Source of the DNA: Cyanosarcina radialis HA8281-LM2
GTDB taxonomy: Bacteria; Cyanobacteriota; Cyanobacteriia; Cyanobacteriales; CCAP-1448
Direction: 5' to 3'
Assembly (NCBI GenBank): GCA_019359615.1
Contig: JAHHHA010000007.1
Location: forward strand, 124,001-188,000
DNA length: 64,000 bases
Below the pieces are notes generated by a model. That model was not told the origin of the DNA and ran no database searches. It saw only the letters and a program-made list of their open reading frames with translations. Position numbers and translations under genes: made by a program. Below, piece after piece: positions 1 through 8,155 of this stretch (its first letter is position 1; each line of letters starts with the position of its first letter).

Positions 1-772
1 TGCCCACCAGTTCGACGTTTTCGCCTTTCTTGACTTTGCCGCGCTCTACCCGACCAGTAGCAACCGTACCGCGTCCGGTAATCGAGAATACGTCTTCAAC
101 TGCCATCAAAAATGGTTTGTCGATATCCCGTTCTGGAGTGGGGACGTAAGCATCAACGGCATCCATCAGTTCGTAGATTTTATCTACCCACTCATTTTCA
201 CCGCGTTGAGTTTTTGCGTTTGCGGTCATCGCTTCCATTGCCAGCAGAGCCGAGCCAGCCACGATGGGGATATCATCTCCGGGGAAATCGTAGGAACTCA
301 GGAGTTCGCGTACTTCTAGTTCTACCAGTTCTAGTAGTTCGTCGTCGTCCACCATGTCTTTCTTGTTCAAAAAGACCACTAGGTTAGGAACACCCACCTG
401 CCTAGCTAGCAGAATATGTTCTCGCGTTTGGGGCATCGGGCCGTCAGCCGCCGACACCACCAAAATGCCTCCATCCATCTGGGCTGCACCCGTGATCATG
501 TTCTTCACGTAGTCAGCGTGTCCGGGACAATCGACGTGGGCGTAGTGCCGTTTTTCGGTTTCGTACTCGACGTGGGCTGTATTGATGGTAATCCCCCTAG
601 CCTTTTCTTCTGGGGCAGCATCAATTTCGTCGTACTTTTTGACCTTAGCCTTCCCGCCAGCTGCCAGCGTCATGGTGATGGCAGCGGTAAGGGTGGTTTT
701 GCCGTGGTCTACGTGACCGATTGTACCGATGTTGACGTGGGGTTTATTCCGTTCAAACTTTGCGCGTGCCAT
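1..772 (-). CDS. tuf: Elongation factor Tu, 3' end cut by window edge
   Basis: EF-Tu carries aminoacyl-tRNA to the ribosome as a GTP complex. Reading the minus strand from the ATG at 772 gives [20 protein letters not shown] and onward, with the G1 loop GHVDHGKT at about residues 19-26, the DCPGH G3 motif near residue 81 and NKKD (G4) near residue 136. About 257 residues are present, that is the whole GTPase domain and the start of domain 2; the rest lies beyond position 1. It is the last gene of the str operon, after rpsL, rpsG and fusA. The 230-bp spacer to fusA is unusually long and holds tandem repeats, so separate transcription of tuf is possible. Confidence 0.98.
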   Translation of the reverse strand, partial: MARAKFERNKPHVNIGTIGHVDHGKTTLTAAITMTLAAGGKAKVKKYDEIDAAPEEKARGITINTAHVEYETEKRHYAHVDCPGHADYVKNMITGAAQMDGGILVVSAADGPMPQTREHILLARQVGVPNLVVFLNKKDMVDDDELLELVELEVRELLSSYDFPGDDIPIVAGSALLAMEAMTANAKTQRGENEWVDKIYELMDAVDAYVPTPERDIDKPFLMAVEDVFSITGRGTVATGRVERGKVKKGENVELVG

Positions 773-883
773 GAGATATATTTTCTAGTTTTGAGCGAGT
801 GAATGTTGAATTGGTGAGAGGGAGCTTAATAAATTACCTTTTAATTTTACAGATAACTTTTAAGCAAAACCCACTTTTTTAGA

Positions 884-1000
884 AGTGAGGAGTGTGGAGT
901 GTTTTAGGAAGTGTTGAGTGTTGAGTGTGGAGTGTTGAGTGAAAAACGCTCCTCTGCTCCCCTGCTCCCTCTCTCCCCATCTCCCCATCTCCCCCATCTC
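884..1000. repeat. Short tandem repeats in the fusA-tuf spacer
   Basis: Two arrays lie side by side. The first (about 884-945) repeats a 7-base word of the form GTTGAGT/GTGGAGT. The second (about 960-1000) repeats the 8-base word ATCTCCCC and variants. Similar arrays with period 7 or 8 recur at many intergenic positions in this window. No gene is seen here. Confidence 0.8.
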
Positions 1001-1002
1001 CT

Positions 1003-3078
1003 TTAGCCGTTACCTTTGTTCTTGGCGATAATGGCTTCAGCTACGTTGCGGGGTACTTCTTCATAGTGACTGAACTCCATGGAGAAGATTCCTCGTCCTT
1101 GGGTATTCGATCGGATATCCGTAGCATATCCAAACATCTCTGACAAAGGTACCTTAGAGGCCACTTTGGCAATTCCCTGTTCCGAACCCATACCTTCAAC
1201 TTGACCGCGACGGGAGTTGAGGTCGCCAATTACATCTCCTAAGAAATTCTCAGGAACTTCTACCTCAACTTTCATCATTGGCTCTAATAGCACTGGCGAA
1301 GCTTTCATCACTGCTGATTTAATCGCCATCGAGCCAGCGATCTTAAAGGCCATTTCCGAAGAGTCTACTTCGTGGTAAGACCCATCTACTAATGTCACTT
1401 TCAGATCGATCATGGGATATCCAGCCAGAATACCGGATTCGCAAGCTTCTTTGATCCCTTGTTCTACTGGCGAGATGTATTCTTTCGGAATCGAACCGCC
1501 AACGATCTTGGAAACAAATTCTAAGCCGCTAGCTGGTTCTCCCGGTTCGACTTCAATCACGGCATGACCGTACTGACCTTTACCACCTGTTTGACGGATG
1601 TACTTGCCTTCAGCTTTGGTAGGCTTGCGAATAGTTTCGCGGTAAGCCACTTGGGGCGCACCCACGTTAGCTTCCACTTTGTATTCCCGCAACATCCGGT
1701 CTACCAGAATTTCTAGGTGCAACTCTCCCATACCCGCAATCACGGTTTGATTGGTTTCGGCATCGACGCTGACCCTGAAAGTAGGATCTTCTTCCGATAA
1801 AGCTTGGAGGGCTTTGGAAAGTTTCTCCATATCTTGCTTGGTCTTCGGCTCGACTGCCACCGAAATCACTGGTTCTGGGATAAAGAGCGATTCTAGGATC
1901 ACGGGGCTACCTTCTTCACAGATGGTATCTCCGGTGAAGGTATCTTTTAGCCCTAAAGCCGCTCCCAAGTCGCCAGCCCGCAGTTCGTCTACCTCAATGC
2001 GATCGTCTGCTCTCAGAACGATCAAGCGGGATATCCGCTCTTTCTTGTTCTTGGTAGCGTTTAAGACGTAGCTGCCTTTTTTGAGTATCCCAGAGTAGAC
2101 CCGAATAAAGGTCAAACGTCCGTAGGGATCTGCCATGATTTTGAAGGCTAAGGCAGATAGAGGTTCGTCGTCGCTAGCGCGGCGCTCGACTTCATCGCCA
2201 TTGGGCAGAGTTCCTTGAATTGGCGGGACCTCGGTTGGGGATGGCAGGTAATCGATGACTGCATCCAACAACGGTTGTACGCCTTTATTCTTAAACGCAG
2301 AACCGCAAATTAAGGGCACTATCGTTCCCTTAATCGTGCCTTCCCGCAGTGCTCTGCGAATTTCGTCTTCGGTGAATTCTTCCCCTTCGAGGTACTTCTC
2401 AGTTAGGGCATCGTCGGTTTCAGCCACCGATTCAATTAATTTGGTGCGGAATTCTTCGGCTTGCTCTTTAAGGTCGGCGGGAATCTCGGTTTCAGTGATT
2501 TCTTGACCGCGATCGTCTTTATACATCAAAGCTTTCATCCGCACCAAATCGACGATTCCTTGGAACTCGCTTTCAGCGCCAATAGGAATTTGGATCGGCA
2601 CGGCGTTGGCTCTCATCCGATCGCGAATCTGATCGTAAACTCTGTAGAAGTTAGCGCCTGTGCGATCCATCTTATTAATAAAGGCAATCCGAGGCACGTC
2701 GTACCTGTCGGCTTGTCGCCAAACGGTTTCCGATTGGGGTTGAACGCCACCTACCGAACAAAAGACTGCGATCACTCCATCTAATACCCGCATGGAACGT
2801 TCGACTTCTATGGTGAAGTCAACGTGACCGGGGGTATCGATGATGTTGATTTGATGGTCGCGCCAGTTGGTAGTAATGGCAGCGGCAGTAATGGTGATGC
2901 CACGCTCCCGCTCCTGTTCCATCCAATCGGTTACTGCTGTTCCCTCATGGACTTCTCCCATTTTGTGTACTAAGCCTGAGTAGAACAAGATGCGTTCTGT
3001 AGTCGTAGTTTTACCCGCATCTATATGGGCCGCAATTCCAATATTGCGGATTCTCTCGAACGGAACTGTACGTGGCAC
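1003..3078 (-). CDS. fusA: Elongation factor G
   Basis: EF-G is the GTPase that drives translocation of tRNA and mRNA on the ribosome. The 691-residue product has the usual bacterial length. It shows the P-loop AHIDAGKT at residues 17-24, DTPGH near residue 81 and NKMD near residue 135, followed by the C-terminal ribosome-binding domains with the typical RGQVEGM stretch. The chosen start is GTG at 3078, placed 4-5 bases after a strong AAGGAGGT ribosome-binding site. It sits between rpsG and tuf in the conserved order of the str operon. Assignment by family is secure. Confidence 0.98.
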   Translation of the reverse strand: MPRTVPFERIRNIGIAAHIDAGKTTTTERILFYSGLVHKMGEVHEGTAVTDWMEQERERGITITAAAITTNWRDHQINIIDTPGHVDFTIEVERSMRVLDGVIAVFCSVGGVQPQSETVWRQADRYDVPRIAFINKMDRTGANFYRVYDQIRDRMRANAVPIQIPIGAESEFQGIVDLVRMKALMYKDDRGQEITETEIPADLKEQAEEFRTKLIESVAETDDALTEKYLEGEEFTEDEIRRALREGTIKGTIVPLICGSAFKNKGVQPLLDAVIDYLPSPTEVPPIQGTLPNGDEVERRASDDEPLSALAFKIMADPYGRLTFIRVYSGILKKGSYVLNATKNKKERISRLIVLRADDRIEVDELRAGDLGAALGLKDTFTGDTICEEGSPVILESLFIPEPVISVAVEPKTKQDMEKLSKALQALSEEDPTFRVSVDAETNQTVIAGMGELHLEILVDRMLREYKVEANVGAPQVAYRETIRKPTKAEGKYIRQTGGKGQYGHAVIEVEPGEPASGLEFVSKIVGGSIPKEYISPVEQGIKEACESGILAGYPMIDLKVTLVDGSYHEVDSSEMAFKIAGSMAIKSAVMKASPVLLEPMMKVEVEVPENFLGDVIGDLNSRRGQVEGMGSEQGIAKVASKVPLSEMFGYATDIRSNTQGRGIFSMEFSHYEEVPRNVAEAIIAKNKGNG

Positions 3079-3239
3079 AGCTACCTCCTTCGTGTCTGCC
3101 GTGTTTCGATCTATTACTGTCTGTTAAGATTGTATACTTTATATGACGCTAACGTAGCGAGCGATCGCCACTAGGCAAGTGGGGTTTTCTCCCTTGCCCT
3201 GCGCCACTTAAAGCTGCTTTTGTTTGCTACCTAGTCGGA

Positions 3240-3710
3240 CTAGTACCGATAGTGAGCAAAGGCTTTGTTAGCTTCTGCCATCCGGTGGGTTTCTTCCCGC
3301 TTCTTGATGGCGCTGCCAGTTTCATTGGCAGCATCTAGCAACTCGTTGGCTAACCTTTGAGCCATATTGCGGCCGGCACGCTGTCTGGAGTAGTTGATCA
3401 GCCAGCGCATTGCTAGGGCTACACCGCGATCCGGGCGAACTTCCATCGGTACTTGGTAAGTAGCACCGCCAACCCGCCGCGCCTTGACTTCTACTAACGG
3501 AGTTGCATTCCGAATAGCTTTTTCAAAGGTTTCCAGCGGCTCCGCCCCCGTGCGCTGCTCTATGATTTTTAAGGCATCGTAGACAATGCGTGTAGCGATC
3601 GATTTCTTGCCGCTACGCATGATCCGCCTAACGATCATACTAATCAGGCGGCTGTTGTAGGTTGGATCTGGTGGTACGGGGCGCTTTTCAGCGGCAGTGC
3701 GACGAGACAT
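3240..3710 (-). CDS. rpsG: 30S ribosomal protein S7
   Basis: S7 binds the 3' domain of 16S rRNA and organises the head of the small subunit. The product is 156 residues, the usual length, beginning [20 protein letters not shown] and containing the conserved [11 protein letters not shown] segment and the [11 protein letters not shown] helix. It lies between rpsL (230 bp upstream) and fusA (160 bp downstream), the standard str order. In other bacteria S7 can repress its own operon; nothing here shows whether that applies. Confidence 0.98.
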   Translation of the reverse strand: MSRRTAAEKRPVPPDPTYNSRLISMIVRRIMRSGKKSIATRIVYDALKIIEQRTGAEPLETFEKAIRNATPLVEVKARRVGGATYQVPMEVRPDRGVALAMRWLINYSRQRAGRNMAQRLANELLDAANETGSAIKKREETHRMAEANKAFAHYRY

Positions 3711-3941
3711 AATTTTTATCAGTTCGATCGATCTAGTTAATTTTACTGATTTTTAAGGCATCAGCATTATTTGCCTGGGCGCGAACAGTTACTTTTAAAA
3801 GTTTTTTTAAAAGTCTTTCCGAGTTGGAGGGTAACGGTGCGTTACGCTGCGCTAAAGCGCAGCCATGCCGCAGGCTATACACACCCTACATTTAGAGTTT
3901 GGCCGTAGTGCTTATTGGAGGTGCACCGCCCTTATTATGAA

Positions 3942-4313
3942 CTACTTCGGACGCTTGGCACCGTATTTAGAACGACCTTGCATCCGGTTTTTGACTCCAG
4001 CGGTATCGAGAGTGCCGCGAATGATATGATATCGAACTCCGGGCAAATCTTTCACCCGACCGCCCCGAATCATCACTACTGAGTGTTCTTGTAGGTTATG
4101 ACCGATTCCCGGAATATACGCTGTGACTTCAAACCCCGATGTCAGCCTGACCCTAGCTACTTTTCTTAAAGCTGAGTTAGGTTTTTTCGGGGTAGTCGTA
4201 TATACCCTGGTACAAACGCCACGGCGCTGGGGACATTGTTTTAACGCTGGTGACTTAGTTTTCTTCTGAGTCTCCTCGCGAGCATTGCGAATAAGCTGCT
4301 GGATAGTGGGCAT
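3942..4313 (-). CDS. rpsL: 30S ribosomal protein S12
   Basis: S12 lies at the decoding centre of the ribosome and monitors codon-anticodon pairing. The 123-residue product has the universal core: the [20 protein letters not shown] block with the conserved [10 protein letters not shown] loop (the lysine changed in streptomycin-resistant mutants elsewhere is the normal Lys here) and the GVRYHIIRG motif. It is the first gene of the str operon and its promoter should lie in 4314-4545, which also carries a dispersed repeat. Confidence 0.98.
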   Translation of the reverse strand: MPTIQQLIRNAREETQKKTKSPALKQCPQRRGVCTRVYTTTPKKPNSALRKVARVRLTSGFEVTAYIPGIGHNLQEHSVVMIRGGRVKDLPGVRYHIIRGTLDTAGVKNRMQGRSKYGAKRPK

Positions 4314-4410
4314 GACTTAGAGAGTTTGCAACTCCTAAAAGGGCTAAAGTTTTGACAAATCTCGATTGTACCGCTTTTGATGCCAACGTGTCAATGACGA
4401 TCGAGGATGG

Positions 4411-4444
4411 GCGATACGTGCTCCGCACAGGCTACGCCAACGCC
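4411..4444. repeat. Dispersed intergenic repeat, copy 1
   Basis: A 34-base word starting GCGATACGTGCTCCGCACAG lies upstream of rpsL. A near-identical copy in the opposite orientation is at 8073-8108, again between genes. Similar GCAGGCTACGCC words are widespread in cyanobacterial intergenic DNA. It can partly fold on itself through GTGC/GCAC. Confidence 0.6.
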
Positions 4445-4545
4445 TTCTCAAATTTTCTCGCCAATGAGTCAGGATAAGTAGCGGCCCCTTCCATGTTAAG
4501 ATACTTGTCAATTCTGAAAACTGTGTTGGAAACGAGGATTAAAAA

Positions 4546-4683
4546 ATGGAAGCAGCCATGCTGTTAGCGAAATTGCCAGAAGCTTATTCGATCTTCGACC
4601 CTTTGGTAGATGTGCTGCCAGTAATTCCAGTATTTTTCTTGCTGCTGGCGTTTGTCTGGCAAGCAGCTATAGGCTTCAGGTAA
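4546..4683 (+). CDS. psbK: Photosystem II reaction centre protein K
   Basis: PsbK is a single-span subunit at the periphery of photosystem II near CP43. The 45-residue product starts at the ATG at 4546, after a GAGG-containing leader. It has a short cleavable leader ending before the KLPEAY sequence that marks the mature N terminus, then [20 protein letters not shown] and [10 protein letters not shown], the highly conserved membrane span and C terminus. It is a monocistronic unit followed at once by a terminator hairpin. The gene is short and easily missed by automatic calling. Confidence 0.96.
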   Translation: MEAAMLLAKLPEAYSIFDPLVDVLPVIPVFFLLLAFVWQAAIGFR

Positions 4684-4709
4684 ATTTAACACCCCAATAT
4701 TTTTGATTG

Positions 4710-4737
4710 AAGGCACCTTTAACCAGGTGTCTTTTTT
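4710..4737 (+). terminator. Rho-independent terminator of psbK
   Basis: A GGCACCT stem pairs with AGGTGTC across a short TTAACC loop and is followed directly by six T residues. It starts 27 bases after the psbK stop codon, which supports single-gene transcription of psbK. Confidence 0.8.
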
Positions 4738-5047
4738 AGTTTATTCGAGTTGCTCGGTTGAATCGCATCTATAACGATGGCAGCTTAAAGGTTTTTACCT
4801 CGTGGCTCTGTGGATAACAATCCTGCCCTCAAGGCTAAAGCTATTCGGCTTTTATGTATATAGGCTCAGCACATTTAGATATGTAACGCCCGATTAAGAA
4901 AGAATAAATATTTTACCAATATTTTTATTTTTAAATGCGAATATGCCGCACTTTATAGATCGTCTCTGGTAATTGAAAAAAAAGTTCATATTTTCTGCCA
5001 ACTCTATTCGTTAAACTCTAAGTAAGGCTGACTCTAGAGGAAAGGCA
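4738..5047. other. Gene-free spacer between psbK and the next gene
   Basis: About 310 bases of AT-rich DNA. No open frame with family likeness, RNA gene or clear repeat is seen. It probably holds the promoter of the membrane-protein gene at 5048, but no confident -35/-10 pair was picked. Confidence 0.5.
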
Positions 5048-5551
5048 ATGACTGCTATTTTTGAAGTTGAACGCCAGGGACCTACATGGCAAAAAGCGAT
5101 CGTTTTGATTTTGTTATTTTGGCTCAGTAGCAGCCTGCTTTTAGACTTGGTAATTATGCCTAGTCTTTATGCGACCGGAATGATGGCTGGAGACGGATTT
5201 GCCACAGCAGGATATTCAATCTTCTGGATTTTTAATCGGATTGAGTTGTTGTGTGCGGGTTTAGTATTAACTGGTTTATTAATCGTTCATGGCACTCAAA
5301 ATGGCATTCGTTTAGCAGAAAATCGGCCAACTTTATTAGCCTTGTTTCTGCTAGGAATAGCTCTGATTTACACCTACGTTTTTACCCCGGAAATGAGTGC
5401 TTTGGGAATGCAACTAAATCTGTTTGAACCTGCTAGCGCCATGCCAGCCGGAATGATTCAAATGCACGAAGGTTACTGGATTTTAGAAGTCTGTAAGCTG
5501 ATTTTGGGAGGGACGCTTCTGAGTTGGTGCGATCGAACTGCAACCAACTAG
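5048..5551 (+). CDS. Four-span membrane protein, DUF4149-like
   Basis: The 167-residue protein has four hydrophobic segments, at about residues 17-37, 57-80, 91-111 and 143-160, and short polar loops, so it should be an inner or thylakoid membrane protein. It resembles small cyanobacterial membrane proteins of the DUF4149 type, whose function is unknown to me. It begins 6 bases after AGAGGAAA, a plausible ribosome-binding site, and is closed by a strong terminator at 5582. No operon partner is evident. Confidence 0.7.
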   Translation: MTAIFEVERQGPTWQKAIVLILLFWLSSSLLLDLVIMPSLYATGMMAGDGFATAGYSIFWIFNRIELLCAGLVLTGLLIVHGTQNGIRLAENRPTLLALFLLGIALIYTYVFTPEMSALGMQLNLFEPASAMPAGMIQMHEGYWILEVCKLILGGTLLSWCDRTATN

Positions 5552-5581
5552 ATAAATACGCTTTTGACGATATCAACGCAG

Positions 5582-5607
5582 CCCTTAGCTCAGCTAAGGG
5601 TTTTTTT
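5582..5607 (+). terminator. Rho-independent terminator
   Basis: CCCTTAGCT and AGCTAAGGG form a stem with a tiny loop, followed by seven T residues. It lies 30 bases after the stop of the gene ending at 5551. Confidence 0.9.
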
Positions 5608-5712
5608 GCGGATGCGGATCGCATCTACGAATCGCAAATCGCTCTCTGGAATTTATAGATTAGCCAAACCCAGACGGAGAAGCCTATTGGCAATCCAAAA
5701 TCCAAAATGGTA

Positions 5713-6000
5713 TCAATTGTTTGAGGAACCAAATTGACCCCACAGCAAGCGCACGCCTAAAATAGCAAATCCGATCGCGGCGATTGCTTTAAGTGCCTGT
5801 GCTGGCAAGAAAGCGGCCATCTGTCCGCCAATGAGAACTCCTAAAAAGCTAGCCAAGATCAAGGCTGTTACCGAGCCGAAAAACACGGCGCGAGGAGATT
5901 TGGAACAGCCACCGAGAGCGATCGCGGCCAATTGGCTTTTATCTCCCATTTCTGCCAAAAATACGGTGATAAAACTCAGTCCGATTAGTTCCCAGTTCAT
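5713..6000 (-). CDS. Half-size Gdt1/UPF0016 family transporter, second half
   Basis: This 95-residue protein carries one copy of the UPF0016 signature, E-M-G-D-K-S within FLAEMGDKSQLAAI near residue 17, with about three membrane spans. The family (TMEM165, yeast Gdt1, cyanobacterial Mnx) moves Mn2+ or Ca2+ across membranes. Most members have two such halves in one chain; here each half is its own gene, and the partner is 11 bp upstream at 6012. Split pairs like this have been described in cyanobacteria as hemi manganese exchangers acting as heteromers. Role in manganese export is inferred from the family. Confidence 0.85.
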   Translation of the reverse strand: MNWELIGLSFITVFLAEMGDKSQLAAIALGGCSKSPRAVFFGSVTALILASFLGVLIGGQMAAFLPAQALKAIAAIGFAILGVRLLWGQFGSSNN

Positions 6001-6011
6001 AGCTTACCCAA

Positions 6012-6446
6012 TTAAGAGTTCAGGATTTCCCAAAACAAGGCAACGGAAATACACAGTAAAAGGATTCCGGCTGAAACGTTGAGAGTCTTAGGAGTCAGAA
6101 ACTTGGCTAGCCAACGTCCCACAAGGATACCAATAAGACTGGTAGCAATTAGTGCTGCGCTAGCACCTGCAAACACCGTCCAAGGAGATTGAGATTCGGC
6201 ACTCATAAGCAAAGTTGCTAACTGCGTCTTGTCTCCCATTTCGGCTAAAAAAATGGTGCTGAAAGTAGAACCGAAGACTCCTAATGCTCCCCAATTCCAT
6301 ATATTTGCTGTCTGTTCCTCGCAAGGATCGGTATCGCTCTCAGCAACCGAATCGGTTGTCGTCTGGACTCGATCGTCTGTCTGAGTGACAGATATGGCAG
6401 GCAAGCTAGAAGGGGAAGCAGAACTTTTCAAGACGTTGAGACTCAA
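6012..6446 (-). CDS. Half-size Gdt1/UPF0016 family transporter, first half
   Basis: The 144-residue product has a polar N-terminal tail of about 50 residues and then one UPF0016 unit with FLAEMGDKTQLATLL near residue 70 and three predicted spans. It is co-transcribed with the second half-gene, 11 bp downstream, and both probably form one heteromeric cation exporter. The start is uncertain: the frame opens with TTG at 6446 and no ATG precedes the conserved part in frame, whereas an ATG at about 6460 opens a different short frame. The first codons should be treated as provisional. Confidence 0.82.
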   Translation of the reverse strand: MSLNVLKSSASPSSLPAISVTQTDDRVQTTTDSVAESDTDPCEEQTANIWNWGALGVFGSTFSTIFLAEMGDKTQLATLLMSAESQSPWTVFAGASAALIATSLIGILVGRWLAKFLTPKTLNVSAGILLLCISVALFWEILNS

Positions 6447-6505
6447 AACGAGAAGTTTTCATATTATTCTCATTTTCTCATCTCTAGACAGAAAATATCA
6501 AGCGT

Positions 6506-6853
6506 TTAACTAATTTCTCGATCGAAATGCTCCATCTCTGGGGAGAGATTGCCATAAACGCCATCAATTTGCTGGCGACAACATTCGATCGCAAAGTCGT
6601 TGAGTTCCTCTGGTTCGATGCCGTACAAGTCCTCAAATACATCTGCTTGGACGCGACAGAAGCGAGGTCTGTCTGGGTAGATTTTACAGGTTCTCGTAGG
6701 GCGATCGAAGTTGATACACCAACCATCCTCACCCACTAAACTCAGATAAAGTTGCAACTCTTCGCCAGCAAGATATTGGTCTAAATCTGGTCTGTCTGCT
6801 GGATCGAGGTGACAGCAGGCTCCACATTGTTGGACGCAGCGCCAAGTAGCCAT
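6506..6853 (-). CDS. YkgJ-family Cys-cluster protein
   Basis: The 115-residue protein has the family's cysteine pattern: CVQQCGACC at residues 6-14, a single Cys in WCIN, CKIYPDRPRFCR in the middle, and ECC toward the C terminus. Such cysteine clusters are expected to bind zinc or an iron-sulfur centre; the biochemical role is unknown. The start codon ATG at 6853 lies only 11 bp from the left end of an IS remnant, so the original upstream region of this gene was replaced or interrupted by the insertion and its promoter may now be inside the element. Confidence 0.85.
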   Translation of the reverse strand: MATWRCVQQCGACCHLDPADRPDLDQYLAGEELQLYLSLVGEDGWCINFDRPTRTCKIYPDRPRFCRVQADVFEDLYGIEPEELNDFAIECCRQQIDGVYGNLSPEMEHFDREIS

Positions 6854-6864
6854 TGTTAAGTAAT

Positions 6865-7554
6865 AACGCGATGTGCAACTCTTTGTTAAGAGCTAGTTTT
6901 ACTGGGAGAAAATCTCACCCTAAACTGGTTGCAGAATCAATAGCAACGAGAAGGATGGGAACCATGTTTTCTATCGAAGAGTTTATCATTGCTGTTTTTT
7001 GCTGTGTGGATGATTTGTTCCAAGAGGTGACGCAAGGAAGACCGATTCGGCATGGGAGCTTGGCCCCAGCTTGATGTGACTCGGAAGTGCTGACGATGGA
7101 AATCGTTGGGGAAGACCAAGGGCTTGGCACTGACAAAGGGATCTGGCAATACTTTCGTCAACACTGACTGAGCTTGTTTCGGAAGCTGCCCTCGCGCACC
7201 AGTTTCGGGCGGCAAGCAGCCAATTTGAGCCAATACAAAAGGCTGACCCAACGGCGTTTAGCAGCCCAGATGGAAGCCTTGTCCGACCAAGTACATCTGA
7301 TTGATGGCTTACCGATTCCCGCCTGCGAGTTTCGTCGCACCCACTTTTGTCGGAGCTTTCAAGGCGAAGCTAGCTACGGCTATTGTGCTGCCAAAGCGAA
7401 AACCTACTATGGCTTTCGCGGACACTTAAACATCACGGCCAGTGGTGTGATTACAAATTGTTGTTGGCTTAATCGCCACCATCTCTACCCGTTACGCTTT
7501 GCTCAAACAGTCTCCTAACCACGACTGTTTCAGAAAAAGAGTGCACATCGCGTT
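6865..7554 (+). mobile_element. Decayed IS982-family insertion sequence with both ends
   Basis: The element is bounded by inverted repeats that match over about 19 bases: AACGCGATGTGCAACTCTTT at 6865-6884 and its complement (one base shorter) at 7536-7554. Between them is a broken IS982-type transposase. At about 690 bp it is shorter than complete IS982 members (roughly 1 kb), so internal or 3' sequence has been lost while both ends stayed. I see no clear target duplication. The element fits tightly between the start of the Cys-cluster gene and the stop of the deoxyribosyltransferase gene. Confidence 0.85.
6961..7518 (+). pseudogene. IS982-family transposase, frameshifted and truncated
   Basis: The N-terminal part begins MFSIEEFIIAVFCCVDDLFQ at 6961, a typical IS982 opening. 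The frame is lost near 7074, continues in another frame as EVLTMEIVGEDQGLGTDKGI up to a stop at 7166, and resumes from about 7167 with FRKLPSRTSF and the conserved DGLPIPACEF and GEASYGYCAAKAKTYYGF blocks. After SGVITN (about 7455) family likeness stops and the C-terminal catalytic part is missing. It cannot encode an active transposase. Confidence 0.85.
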
Positions 7555-8011
7555 AATTAAGCCACTTATATAAGGCTTTATCAGGAGATGGTATTTCTTC
7601 GATCGAGGTGTAATAAAAATCTCTCCACGTATCTGGGGGAAGTCCAGCAAATATCATTAAATTCAGAGGATATTGTTCGCTGTCGGTACAACGGCGAAAA
7701 TCATCTCTAAATAAAAATATAGCCTTGTTAAGAGCTATTGCTACTCCTAACTCAACCATTACCCCTTCATCTGGAGGATTACCATTAACAACGGCAAATA
7801 TGCCATCACAATTTTTCACGTCATCTAGATCGGCTAGAGCAATTTTATATGCCCACCCTGTTTCCGATAAATCTACTTGATTGTTGCGATCGAATGGCTC
7901 CCAAACTTCTGCCCCCAATAGCTCTAATTGTTTGACAATGACAGGTAAGATGCAAGTTTTCTGTTGTTCCGAGAAACCATAAGGGTTTGCCAAGTATAGT
8001 TTTTTAGCCAT
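7553..8011 (-). CDS. Nucleoside 2-deoxyribosyltransferase family protein
   Basis: The 152-residue protein matches the family that transfers deoxyribose between bases or hydrolyses nucleotide N-glycosidic bonds. It has the LYLANPYGFSEQ opening strand, the DxxxVKNCDGIFAVVNGNPPDEGVMVELGVA core with the catalytic Glu in the GVMVELG motif, and ALNKAIFLF. Substrate is not predictable. The C terminus ends KWLN and its TAA stop spans the boundary with the IS982 remnant: the last two bases belong to the terminal repeat. The native C terminus may therefore have been shortened or altered by the insertion. Confidence 0.8.
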   Translation of the reverse strand: MAKKLYLANPYGFSEQQKTCILPVIVKQLELLGAEVWEPFDRNNQVDLSETGWAYKIALADLDDVKNCDGIFAVVNGNPPDEGVMVELGVAIALNKAIFLFRDDFRRCTDSEQYPLNLMIFAGLPPDTWRDFYYTSIEEIPSPDKALYKWLN

Positions 8012-8072
8012 TTTGCCAAGCGCCTAAAATGTTACCGCGTTAGCATAAGTGTAGTGTCGCCAACGTCTAGGT

Positions 8073-8108
8073 GCGTTGGCGCTAGCCTGTGCGTAGCACG
8101 TATCGCTT
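8073..8108. repeat. Dispersed intergenic repeat, copy 2
   Basis: Inverted relative to the copy at 4411-4444 and nearly identical to it, apart from two or three changes and an extra base or two. It fills much of the 144-bp gap between the deoxyribosyltransferase and kinase genes. Confidence 0.6.
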
Positions 8109-8155
8109 CTATGTAAATTCTAGGAAACACCGATTTATCTTAGTCCGTTCGCCAC

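Noticed and set aside
112-802. Plus-strand open frames of 91 and 128 codons at the left edge
   Set aside because: They are antisense shadows of the tuf gene; the minus strand reads a perfect EF-Tu.
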